Below are positions 48,273-59,400 of a DNA stretch of 64,000 nt, piece after piece. Numbering within the stretch: position 1 is the first letter of the stretch; every line of letters starts with the position of its first letter. Position numbers and translations under genes: made by a program. This stretch comes from Pithys albifrons albifrons (Eukaryota; Chordata; Aves; Passeriformes; Thamnophilidae): assembly GCF_047495875.1 (NCBI RefSeq), contig NC_092462.1, positions 28,536,523-28,600,522 of the forward strand. Reading direction: 5' to 3'. The notes below the pieces were generated by a model. That model was not told the DNA's origin. It ran no database searches and worked only from the letters and a program-made list of their open reading frames with translations.

Positions 48273-51174
48273 TAGATATTGGACTCTGAACTTGAAGGAT
48301 TTAGAACATAACCAATCCTAGTACACCTAAGGAAATGCAGTGCACTTAGAGACTCACTATTAAATCCAGAGCCCAAGAAACATTTGAAAATACCACAGCT
48401 AAGTCCAAATTGCATAGGGCCCTGAACACTTTTGCTTGCTCTTAGGTAAGAAGCGGGAGCTATAGTATAACTCTCTTCTCTGTATATTAGCTTTCCAATG
48501 TTAACTATATGTAGGTTTTAAAACTGGAATGATGGAATGATGTTTTCTAATGTAATGTCTCCCTCTCAACTATCAAGACAGTTATTTTCTGCTAATGTGC
48601 TTTACTGACTCAACTCTGTTAGAGTTGTTAATGCAGTTTTAAAAAATTCCTGCCCATTTCAAATGTGTACACTGCTCCCTCTCCTTCCAAATAGCACCTT
48701 GACTATATTCAGAGTTAAACCAGTTGCTCTCTTGGACTTGATATGGTAATGAATCTAATAATGTCCAGCTAACAGAGCTAAATACCTCATCTGAGGAAAA
48801 ACAAAGCAACATTTTCCCTGAGCTGTAAAATATGTTGAGTGATTTCATTTCCCTTGTATGGAGCATTAGGGCTTGGCATAATCCTCACTCACCTTAAAAG
48901 AGCACAATAGTTGTCTCCTGTGTAATAGCTCCAGTCACCCCACTACCAGGTACTTGCTGCAGACTCTGGCTTGCTTCTAGCAGTAACATGTGGGGTTTTC
49001 CTTCTTACTAAAGAGAAAAGAAAACAGAACTGTTCAGGGATTCAGTTGCAGCCTGTAAAATTGAAATTAGCAGTCAAGACACAGCCGTTGCTACCTACAA
49101 AGGGCCACCTGCACCACTGATACTTCGCTTTCAGGCATGTCCCTCAGTCTGTCAAGGTCCAAATGTGAGATGCATTATTTGGACAAGTCCCAAATTTAAG
49201 GATGAATGAAGTTTGAATGCTGACAGTAAGGTGCCAGAAGATCAAATTTTAAAAATCTAAATAGCTTTTCTTATGACTGTGCCTGGGAGTCTTTATGTAG
49301 ATAATTTCAGTGGGGAAGTAAGGAGGAGAGAGATATTATTTGTAAAGATTTTTAGTAATTTCATTACTATTATAGCTGAAGTCTCATAAAATAATATTTT
49401 TGTTTTCAGGAGCTGAAAGGGAAGGGTACAAGAGGAATGTTGCAGGCTTCAAATACTTTTTGTCACCCTTGGTCTTTAATTTCTAAAACCAGAGCAGTTA
49501 AGATTCTTTTAGGACCCAGCTTTTTGGGATTTACTGCATAAAATATCCTGAGTAAGTTTGGTTTTCATTTCTGCTCCATGTATCTCCATAAATATATAGA
49601 TACAGAACATAGAATGTATTTTTATATACTAGAATATAGATAAAATGCATATCTGTATTATTTCACCCTTCTGTTAATGATTTTCAGTCTTTTGAGTCTT
49701 AAATTTTCTTTATCTGTTGGATGTTTTGCAGTCTTACGTAAGTACCAATTTATGTTTTCTTGTCCTTTTCATCTAATTCCTGCAAAACTGGTTCCAGTGT
49801 CATAGACTGGACTGCATTATTTTATTTCCATTGAAGAAAACTATTGCAAATAAATGCAAAAATAAACATATTCAGCTCCTCACGTTTGTGTATATGCATG
49901 TATATCTGTCATTGTCCTTATCTGCCTTTTTCAGTTTATCCTTCGTGCTCCAAATAGAATTAAATATCTGCCTCAAACAACTTTCATTCTTCTTGAATGT
50001 AATTTTGGGTCATTTCCTATATGCCATGAGCTTCCTTTTCATATCACCAAGATGAAATCAAATGCATAGCTCTTTGTGTATCTCCAAGTCTTTTACATTG
50101 ATTATATATGGATTGCTTCAATTTGCTTGATGTGGAGAGAACTAAAATAGCAATGTTTTAAGCACTGCTTGACTTTAGCACTAAGTACCTGTTCCCTGTC
50201 TGTGAACAGGTCAGCAGTAAGATGTTGTGCCAGGGGCCTTAATAGATTGCATTTGCTGTTACATTACTACATGAAATGCTGCATGTTGCACATTTCCTTA
50301 GTAAAGTTGTGGCAGAGCAGCAGGAAGAAAAACTTCCCATTTGTGTTGATTATAGCAACTGATAATAATAAGTTGATTCTAATTATGGATGCAATCATTT
50401 CCCACCTGTAAGAGTAGAAAATACTTAGACATTTGAAAAAATACTAGAAAAAAGGTGGAAGAGCTGTTTGAATAGATTGTTCATGACTTGATGCCTGATG
50501 CAAGGAGAGCTGAAAGGTGTCAGCTTTGCAAGTACGTTGCAAGTATTTTTCACTCACTCCTTACTAAAAAGTCTATGGAAATATATACCCCTTTAAAATA
50601 CACAGTGTTTTAAATATCAATAATAATTAGCCCTCCTGGTTCTTTAACCTTTGAAACAGCCGTTGTTACCTATAAGAAATGTATATGTTGGTACAATTAT
50701 TCCAAATGCTCTGAATGCATCATTTTCAACAGGGATTAAAGTAAGAGAAATATATATTGAAGTTTTAGAGTTTGTGTGAGACTCTGTAACAACTCTCCAA
50801 CTTTCTACTTCCTCTGATGATTCTCTTTAAAGAACACGTCCTATCCTGTCTCATCACAGACACTGTGTCTTCTCTTTACTGACTACCTGCTTGCTTTCCA
50901 TACCTAGCTCAGAGCTGAAAAATATGATTAATTGCTGGGCCTGTTAAGAATTCTTAGTGCTATGGTTGGCCCATGTTCAGATGGAGAAGGCAAAACTCAG
51001 CTCAAGGTGACTACTTTTCTCTGTGACATCAGTTAAAATTTTAGGCCTGCCTGAGCTATCAGGGATGTGCAGTAACAGATAGTAGGAGGGACTGATTTGC
51101 TTCAAGGTATTGACACAGTTCCCTTTTCCACTTGTATTTGAGCATCCCAGCCTGACAAACTGGCAGAAACCTGT
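48273..51174. other. Non-coding AT-rich DNA, no gene recognised
   Basis: AT-rich single-copy sequence with no exon or named repeat. TA-rich patches occur near 49590-49650. Nothing else can be supported. Confidence 0.6.
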
Positions 51175-51185
51175 TTTACGAAGGT
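51175..51185. repeat. Target-site duplication of SINE (left copy)
   Basis: TTTACGAAGGT here is repeated exactly at 51544-51554. The 358 bp between the two copies contain the tRNA/5S-derived element and nothing else, so this is the insertion-site duplication of a LINE-mobilised retroposon. Confidence 0.85.
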
Positions 51186-51378
51186 ATGTATGGCCAGACT
51201 TCGTGAACGCCGATTTGGGCAGGGCTCTTCCCACGTGGGTGTGCCCTTCCAGCCTGCGCAGTGGATTTTTTAGGTGAGGCACAGCGTGCACAGAACTGGC
51301 CCCACCGTTTAAGTCCTGAGGTCCATCTGCCATGGCCGAGCGAGCTTGGACAGTGACAGTGAAGTCCTCAGGACTGTC

Positions 51379-51452
51379 ACAGCCCCCGGTACTAACCAGG
51401 GCTGACCCTGCTCAGCATCCGAGATCTGATGGGATGGGATGGCAGGGAGGCT
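51379..51452 (-). pseudogene. 5S rRNA-derived segment inside the SINE
   Basis: On the minus strand CAGATCTCGGATGCTGAGCA is followed by GGGTCAGCCCTGGTTAGTAC. This matches vertebrate 5S rRNA positions about 35-75 (CTGATCTCGGAAGCTAAGCA, GGGTCGGGCCTGGTTAGTAC). The next ~26 nt of 5S, which carry promoter box C, are missing. The sequence resumes with CGGGGGCTGTGACAG, which aligns to the 5S end CGGGTGCTGTAGGC. The deletion is flanked by TAC at both ends, consistent with a microhomology or template-jump event. The 5' third of 5S is only weakly recognisable. It is not a functional rRNA gene. Confidence 0.8.
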
Positions 51453-51469
51453 TGAACTGCCTGGTACAG

Positions 51470-51540
51470 TCTCCACTGAGACTCGAACTCATGACCTTGT
51501 GATTCAGAGTCTGGAGTCCTCACCATTACACCATGGGACC
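51470..51540 (-). pseudogene. tRNA-Gln(CTG)-like head of the SINE
   Basis: On the minus strand GGTCCCATGGTGTAATGG equals the start of vertebrate tRNA-Gln. The anticodon loop CTCTGAA gives anticodon CTG (CUG, glutamine). The T arm TGAG-TTCGAGT-CTCA is intact. The acceptor stem has two mismatches (GGTCCCA against TGGAGAC) and the anticodon stem is disrupted, so it should not fold into a functional tRNA. The A box (51533-51523) and B box (51489-51479) are correctly spaced for a type 2 Pol III promoter. Its position at the 5' end of a TSD-flanked element shows that it is a SINE head, not an independent tRNA gene. Confidence 0.85.
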
Positions 51541-51543
51541 GCC

Positions 51544-51554
51544 TTTACGAAGGT
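51544..51554. repeat. Target-site duplication of SINE (right copy)
   Basis: Exact copy of TTTACGAAGGT at 51175-51185, three bases before the tRNA-like head starts on the minus strand. Confidence 0.85.
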
Positions 51555-52860
51555 GGGAAAACACTAATCCACAAACCTTTAGAGATCTCTTAGTTCCTGA
51601 TGGAAGTCATCTGGGAGTTAGTTCAGATAAAGGCAAAAGTGATTTTACCCCAAAGTGTGTAGCAACCCAGGGAACCATAAAACCTCTTATTTCCATTAAA
51701 TGCGTCTATGACCTTGCATGAATATCACTGCTTGCTCTTCACTTGTGGTCTGCAGATCTAAAGAGCTGGAATGTTACACAGTTAACACAGAAAATGAGTT
51801 CTGCAGAAGTAAATATGCTCCAATACACACTGATTTCACATTGAGCAGAAAAATCCTGAGGTTTTTCCCTCAAAATGTGAAAATGAAAAAGCACGGGAAA
51901 ACCCAACAACTGCCAATCCCCAAACTTTTGAGATTTTAACATATTTCTCCCTGTTTCTCAACTCTCAGGTGTTATTCATTTAACATTTTCAAATACTACT
52001 TTACCATAAAGTTAACTGGCACCTTAAAAGCAAATGGACTCCCTGCTGAGAGTATTTTATTACAGTTGCATAACTCTGAGGTTAGAACTTAGGGCTTGTC
52101 CCATGGCCTTGCACAATCCTTTCCCCCTTGTATCCTCTTAGCCTGCTGGACTAAGAGTGCTGAAGATCTGCCATACATGATGTTAGCACCATTGATTAGA
52201 AACCACAGTGCTGATGTGTTACCACTTATGCTGATTCCTGGGCAGATTACTAAACTTCAGGCCCATTGATTTTGACCAGAGTGGTGCAGGGCATTGCATA
52301 GGTTCCCATATTAAACCATCTTGGCTACTTCCCACTGCCATAAGTTGCAACAAGTCTTTTCCTCTCTTAAGGCTTTTGCTTCTGTTGACCAGCTATAATT
52401 TATGTTGGCATGCAATAATTCTGCAACTGAGTCCTTTGAGGAAACAAAGGTATTTTTAAAAGTAGTACAAATCTTTACAAAATAACACAAAGAAGGGATT
52501 GATTACTATTTTACTGCTGTGGTCTCAAAATCTTGCCCCTTATCATTCATTCTGCTAAATTTGTTTGGACTTGGGCTTCTTGAGCAAATGATGAGCTTGG
52601 AAGGTACTGGGTTTCCTTTATAATTATGTTCTCACCCTGCCAATCTCAAGTGCTTAAAAGTGTGGGAGAACATTAAAAGAGACCTCTGAGGAGAACAGTG
52701 CTGAAGAGCAGCAAGGACCAGGCCAACTACATACATGAGAGACTTGCTGGAGTGTAAAAGTTATGCATTTTGCTGTAAAGGTTTTAGTTCAAAAGGTTCT
52801 ATTGTCACCCTCTCACAGTGTATTACTCCAGAGGCTTTATCCCTGATGAGTCATCACACC
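51555..52860. other. Non-coding DNA, no gene recognised
   Basis: AT-rich single-copy sequence between the SINE and the GC-richer LTR-like region. No supported feature is present. Confidence 0.6.
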
Positions 52861-53109
52861 ACTTAGGCATGTGGGCTGTCTCCTGGGTCGGGGCTGTGCT
52901 GCCCGGGGGGTGTCCCTGCCCTGCACTGACAATGCGGCCACCCCTGCTGCTGATGCTGCTGCCCAGCAGCAGCAGCCAGGGCCTGCCAGGAGGTCCGAGA
53001 TAGGGAGGCCCCATTTCAGGATCGCCTCTGCCTCAAATTGCCCATGCAGCTGCTGGTGCCACACCTGCCCCTCCTATGTGTTTCCACCTCTGCCCCAGTT
53101 CCTGGGTTC
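52861..53109. other. GC-rich stretch, possibly U3 of the following LTR
   Basis: This is clearly richer in G and C than its surroundings, with a (CTG)n/(CAG)n inverted repeat at about 52945-52977 (GCTGCTGATGCTGCTG, then CAGCAGCAGCAG). It runs directly into the LTR-like segment and may be its upstream part. No TG start with a matching target duplication was found, so the left boundary stays open. Overlapping open frames on both strands reflect the GC content. Confidence 0.4.
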
Positions 53110-53330
53110 CTAGTAGTTAGTTCTCCTGTCATTTGACGTTGTTCCCCATTGGCTATCCAGTTGCGAGTTAGCCACTCTGTCCCTGCCCTCACCCAATTGT
53201 GTGCAAGTTCCAGAACCTTCTTCGCAGTACCTTATAAGTACTTGCGAGTTCCTCAATAGTGGTTCGCTTTTGTGCCTTCATTCCACCGGCTCAAAGTGGA
53301 TCATTATTTCACTGGTCAATGCTCGTCACA
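53110..53330 (+). mobile_element. 3' part of an ERVK/alpharetrovirus-like LTR
   Basis: The order of elements fits a retroviral LTR of the type with a very short R region. A CCCCATTGGCTATCC CCAAT-like box lies near 53145 and a TATA box TTATAAG at about 53231. Then GCGAGTTCCTCAATAGTGG follows, where a polyadenylation hexamer AATAAA seems to have lost two bases. The terminal U5-like sequence is GTGGATCATTATTTCACTGG, ending GCTCGTCACA. This resembles LTRs common in songbird genomes. I recognise the pattern but not the family. No matching target duplication was found and no internal viral region follows, so it is a solo or broken LTR. Confidence 0.5.
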
Positions 53331-53418
53331 GAAGTAGACTGAAAAACAGGGCTTTTGCATAGCAATCTTAGTTTATTTGTCAGAATACTCATTCTCTGTC
53401 TTTGGATGTTTTATTTAA

Positions 53419-53439
53419 TTTTTCTTTTTTTTTTTTTTT
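53419..53439. repeat. T homopolymer-rich run
   Basis: A run of T with a single C near its left end, inside a broader T-rich stretch. Confidence 0.9.
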
Positions 53440-56400
53440 ACTTTTGTTTGATTTTTCATGGTGTGTTTTTATATTTTTTCTTTTGTGGAGCCCTAAGAAT
53501 TTTTTAATTATTATTTTCTTTTAACAAAAATTGAGATTCTGATGTTTGCAGTTGGGCCATTGAAGAAACCCCCTAAAATTTACTCATAGGAAAATAAAAG
53601 ATTGACAGCTTGTCCTCATCGCTGATATCGCCATGGCTTGTATTCCTATTTTACCTAGATTCTTCTTTAATGTAGTCCATGGATGATACATCACTTTAAA
53701 TTATTTATATTGCAGACTTCATTCCCCAACACTTGTTCGTTCACTTTGAGGTAGAGCATAGTGAAAGGTCTGGTGGGCCTTTCTCAAAAATCAATACCTC
53801 TGTGATTCAAACTGCAATAATTAAACATGAGGAATTAAATGATCAAGCGGTCAACTTAGGCTGTCTTTATGAAGTGCCCTTTTGTCTTGTAAAGGTGAGG
53901 TAGTTAATGCACACAGTGATTAAAAGTTGCAGCAAGGTGGCTCTTAATGGAAAGTGTCCTTTCCAGCTACAGGATGCTGTGATAGCTGCAGACATCTCCA
54001 TGCAACATGTGGTCTTGCTTAATCTGGACTTGGGCCATTTGGCTCGTGTATGCTTTCACTTGCTGAGCTGCTGCAAATTTGTCTGACTTAAATTAAAATT
54101 ACTTTTGATGTATTCACTGTTGCGTATAACCACTTACCGTAAGCAGACTCTGGAGTGCATAGGTCTGTGACCCTTTTCCACAGTTTCCTTTTACTCCAGG
54201 CAACACTGAGGTCACATCCTTCCCACCTGCTCCGGTGGTGTGGGACCCATTTCTTGGCGAAGCACCACACATGGGCAGGCAGCTTTGTGGGGGAATACAT
54301 TTCTAGGAGGGAGAATCATGGCACAGGAAAGTGTGATTGCAGGCTGTGGTGCAGGATCCAACCCTTGCTGAGGGGTTTGTCACATACTTTGACTTCTCTC
54401 TCTAATTGGGATCACACTGATCAGTTGCTAAAATGATGCTCCCAATAGGCATAGTGATTTTTCCTAAGAAAAGCCTGAATCATGTCTCTCAGCATGGTAG
54501 TCTGGCTGATGTGAAATAAAAGGTATGTTTGTCAGTTTAGTGTCATGCTTTGTCCCTCACCTCCTGCTGGGAAGCAGGGCTGATATGATTAGAAGCAGCT
54601 CAGACATGCCTTTTGGATTGCCTGCAGCGATACTAGCAGGGACTTTGTTTTTCAGTTTCCATTTTTAAAGCTGGGCTTGGTTCCTTCCAGTTCTGCATTT
54701 CTGTCACTCTTCTGATGATTGCTCAGCTCACTGAATACATACAACTATTAAAGCATTGCTTAAAATAGCCTCAGATTTCTGGCTTAGGTCACAAACCAGT
54801 GAGTGAAAATATTTAGTTAGAGGTACCTTGGGTGTTTAAGAAGCAGATGAAAATGTTTGCAAATAATCCTGAAAAATAAATAGGGATCTCTCTGGAAAGT
54901 CAGAAATGAGGGTTTCTGCACCGGCTGGGAACCTACAGAAGTTGATTAATGGTTGTGATTACACTGACAGTCAGGAAGAGTTTAAGTTGGAAGAGTAAAA
55001 TCCAAGCAATATTTGCATGTGTGAAGCAACGCTTTGTGTCAGTACACACTGTTTATGCTGTGCACGCCTTCCCTTTCAAATGTGTGCCAGGGAAAACTGG
55101 TTCAGTACTTTCCATACAGATGATGCTGTGGCCTATGTGAAACATAGAAATGTAAAATACTGAGACAGGCAAAAGCCTAAATATCTCAGTCTCAAAGCAC
55201 CACCTCAGGGCCTGTGGAAGCAGTACGTGAGAGCTCTGTTTTCTGGTTTCCTGTTGGGAATGTGTTTTCCAGGAATCAATATGTAATTCTCCATTTGCTG
55301 AGTTTGTAAGATGAGACACTGGTTTTCACTTGAAAACAGATCTTTTGGAGTGAGCCTGTGATTAGCTTAAAGTTCAGGTTTTCTCAAATAAGTAAGTAAA
55401 TTTTCAAGCACCTCTCTGCAGCATAACTGGGGAAACTCAAGCCCTGAGCTCTAGGATTTTTCTGATAGCAAGCACTGGTGTTATCATTTGTGAAAACTTG
55501 GGCTTGGAAAAAATATTCCAGACCTGATTTACTTCAAGCATGTGTGGTCAACAGTCCTGCTATGTGTGTGTACTGGATTTTATCACAAGCACTTTACTTG
55601 GTGGGGACAAATCCCTTTGCAGCACCATCTCATTTTGCCACTTGGGCTGCATCCCAGCTTACATTGCATTTCTTAAAAGTTGTCTGCATTTATGACATCT
55701 TTGTGCAGACCACACTGGAAATCTCTGTGGTCACTGGACCTCCATTAGCTTTCTTTATCAGGGACCATGGCACAGAGGAAAATTTTGGTTTCCCTACTTC
55801 ACTTTAGAAGTGCTTTATTCTTGCTGGCAAAGCCTGTCTGGACAGTGTGCCAGTTCTCTTTGGCCTGCAATAAACTGCTGCCAGCTGACAGTGCAGTGGG
55901 TACATAGTTTAATGGTACTGGTATTATGATAAATGTTGTGTGATGCTAAATTAGGTCTGCTAAGGATTGATATGACTTTTATCCCATTTTTTAAATACAT
56001 ATAAAAGTGTCTGTGCTGTAGAGCTGCCTCTTTTGGCAGATTTATGGGTGCATTTGGGAATAATGGTGCCGTATGATGATTATAAAACTATATAAAGCAT
56101 TCTTTATTGTTCATTACCATTGCCCTATATTAACTCACTATTATCTCCTGATGCATTGCAATTGCAAAAGCTGGGCCCCTCCATATGGGAGTCTGAACAG
56201 TCTGATCTCATTTGTACAGTAGATGGTTTGGGAAGGAGTATACTCTCAGTTGGTTTTGTGCAGATGCAATAGCCTGTCTTCTTCCAGCAACTTGCAGAGA
56301 TTTCCACAAACACTGGAAATGAGTGATGGGCAGTTCTAACACGGGTTGTGGGCAACTCATATGCAATCCACGTTGCAGATATGCTGTCATGCCCAGGCAG

Positions 56401-59400
56401 CAGGGAGGGAGCATCCCTCAGCATGAGCAGCCTGCTCAGCCCAAAACCCACTCAGTGGCTTGAACAGATGCCAAAGCTGAAGAAAATGCCCTTCCTGCAA
56501 GGTAATAGTAATGATGGCACTTCTAAACCTAACTGGCTTCAACAAGAGTCACCAAATCTTCAGCAGTTCTTAGCACATTATGTATCAAGAAAGAGGCACT
56601 TGGAAAAAATCTGTCACAATTACATCAGGAGGAGCTGAACTCTTTTGCATATCTGACCCAACTGGTGTGAATTAAACAGCCAAAAAGTCCAGTTCTTAGC
56701 ACCTCAAAACCTTAGGGTTTTGACATGAGGCAAATCCCAGTGATGTGCCTGAAAATAACTTTCATTGCCTTCAGAAGGACTGGGATAATGCCATTAGCAT
56801 CCCAGTTGCTCTTCCTCCTGTTGGTGAACACGTATATGTGGGAATTGCCCGCTGATTTTTTTTAACATCAAACTTGCATCTATTAAATATCACAGTGGAC
56901 TGGGATCATTCATTTCACTGCTTGTGACTTTTGTTTGCATATAAGACATCTGGCTCTGTGAATGCAGCATCAGTTTCATTTTTTTAGTTGCTTCTTTCTC
57001 TTTGAGTGAAACAAATCCCCTACAGAATGCCTCCCCCCAAAAGCAGGAGTGCACATTTATGTCTTGTAGCCATGTGTGCAGTGGCACTCAGATTGCATTT
57101 CATGTGGCTGTCTGATGATAACATTTTATTGAATTGGTGCATAGATTAAATCCCCTCAGCCATGACAATTAAATACGAAAAAACCTGTATGCCATTTACA
57201 AGGATAATATTAAATCAGAAATTGACACAAACATGAGTCATCAGCTCAGAAACTAACCCAGTCTTTATATAAATTCAATTGTAATTGTTCAAGCTGTTTG
57301 CAGCAAAAAAATGCATCATTTTTCATAGATACAATAACTTCAAATGAGCCCAGTTGAATTTGACCAAAAGCGGAACCTTCAGGGCATTTTAGGGACCCCA
57401 CATCACTGTTTATTGATGGCTGCTGTGGAAAATAACTAAGCAGTGACAAAGGCCAAATCACTGGTGCTGAGCAATGTAAGGCTTGAGAACAAGGCACGAA
57501 AAAGTTACATCTCACCATGAATTCAGTTTGCAGGTGTACATGGAGGACAGCAATAGCCGCTGTGCTCTGGTTCTGTCATTCTGGCTACAGACCCCTGCCC
57601 ACCCCATGGAGCTGAGACTCTGTAAGGGACTGATGCTTTAGGTGGAAACAAGGCAGGAACTCATTGAAACAAACTCTTTTTCATACAGCCTGTTCCCATT
57701 AAGGACAGCATAGAGAGCACTGGGCACTCAACTGCATTTTTGACAGTCAATTAGTATTAATCAAACCCAAGACACAGAGATAAATTATTAAGAATAGTCA
57801 GAAATGAATAGCAGAGAAAAGTCTGCTGGGACAGCAGCAGTCTGGAGATATTCCAGTTGTTTTCAAGTTTATAACCTCTTTGGCACAGAAAACAAGCTGG
57901 ATGTTTCAAGCTGACAGGTTTAGTCTCACATGATGACACTCCAGCCTGGCTGGAGGCAAAAACAGGAGGAAGTTTCTCCTTGAAACTTTGCTCCCGTCTT
58001 CAGGGTAACTAAGAATTGAAAGTGAGTATGTGTTAAGACCCACCTAGCAGCATCTTCCTGTCTGCTGAAGATTCTCCCATCCCTCCCAAAAAGGCTCATC
58101 AATTAATTCCTTTAAAATCCATTCAATCTGTTCATTTGCTTCCAAACTTTACTGATTGAAGTACTTTGTGGTACTAGAGCACAAAAGTCTGAGTAGGATA
58201 CAACCTTAGGACTTTTTCAAAATTAGTATTACGTTAATGTGACAGGGTCTTTTGCCTTCATAAACCCATGTTAAGAGAGGTTAATTACCTCATCCTTTTA
58301 CTCTTTCATTTTCTCTCACCTGCTCAGACTGATTTTGACTGACAGGCCTGTATATAGTATTCCTTTTAATAATTTTTAGGCCTAGGTCTTGTATTTATTT
58401 TATTCTGGCCTTATGAGACCTGGTTGTGTTCCAAGGAGTGTTGAAAAATCAATGCTGATTTTGCTGAGTGCCCCTTGACCACCTCTTTCTAAAATTCTTG
58501 GCTGTGAAGTAAGTAGGCTACTGCTCTTAAGGTCTGACTTGAGTAAATGAACTGGTTCAGCCTAGATGGGAGCAAGAAACATTAGTTACACCTTCCTAGA
58601 CATTTACCTCAATGAATGGCTTAAGGAAGTTTCAGTGCAGATCAGCTAATGACACTGAAATCAGCCACTCTGCTAAAAAGACAGGAAAATGAATTTACAT
58701 CCTCAAGGAGACCTTGTACATCCATGTATGCCTCAGTAAGGAAGATATGCACACATTTACTCAGAGGAAATGCTCAATCACCATGTTAGACAAGCAAGAG
58801 CATGAATGACAACATATAAACAAGTGATGTGCGTGAGCATATTGAAGACAGCAGCACTTTTTCTGGCATGCTGGCAATGGGCTCTTACTTACCACTCCTT
58901 TTTAGTCTTCTACTGAGCAGAGATGCATTTCCAAAAAGTGCATGAGGTAAAGTTCAGGGCAATTTAATGTGGTGTTGAATCAAAGATGGGGGGGCTGTGG
59001 AGAGAAAAAACTCTAAGCATTCTTCTAGGAGAGGAAACTAGAAATTCAGTGTGCAGCTTGTAGAGAGGGACATCAGTTGGTTCTCTCTCCCTGGGTCTAT
59101 CTGCAACCCAACATGGAAACGCAATTTGTGTAGATGTGCCTGAGATCTCTCTGCATGCACAGTTCAGTAGCTCGAGGTCACAGAGATGCAGTGAGCAGTG
59201 CTGAATAACCTGTTAAATTATAGTAATTAAGACTATGGGATCTTAGTGTTGCTGCAAATGTTATATATTGAAAGAGTAAAACCTGATATTTTGATTTATT
59301 TGTAATACTTAGTGTGTGCATCAAAATAGAAATGGACCTTCTCTGGCTTCAGCTATTTGCATGCTAGCTAGACTTGTCTTGTGACCTTGAAACCCAAAGA

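Larger units (their letters stand above)
51186..51543 (-). mobile_element. tRNA-Gln/5S rRNA chimeric SINE, full length, with 11-bp TSD
   Basis: Read on the minus strand the element begins at 51543 with a tRNA-Gln-like head (51540-51470), then a linker of about 15 bp. Next comes a segment derived from 5S rRNA (about 51452-51379), then a body of unknown origin. The tail contains CCCACGTGGG and ends GTCTGGCCATACAT at 51186. Exact 11-bp repeats TTTACGAAGGT flank it. The tRNA head keeps A-box (TGGTGTAATGG) and B-box (AGTTCGAGTCT) elements, so it would have been transcribed by RNA polymerase III. The 5S part is not the promoter because its box C is deleted. No A-rich tail is seen, so the partner LINE probably recognises the specific 3' end (CR1- or RTE-like rather than L1-like). 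The exact TSD and a CpG content above the surroundings suggest a fairly recent insertion. The order tRNA-5S is opposite to AmnSINE1 (5S-tRNA). I cannot name the family. No second copy is seen in the window. Confidence 0.82.

Noticed and set aside
51470..51540. Independent functional tRNA-Gln gene
   Set aside because: The acceptor and anticodon stems have mismatches and the unit sits at the 5' end of a TSD-flanked retroposon, so it is a SINE head.
58330..58440. Possible old CR1 fragment (TGACAGGCCTGTATATAG)
   Set aside because: Only one short phrase matches and the flanking sequence does not continue as CR1.
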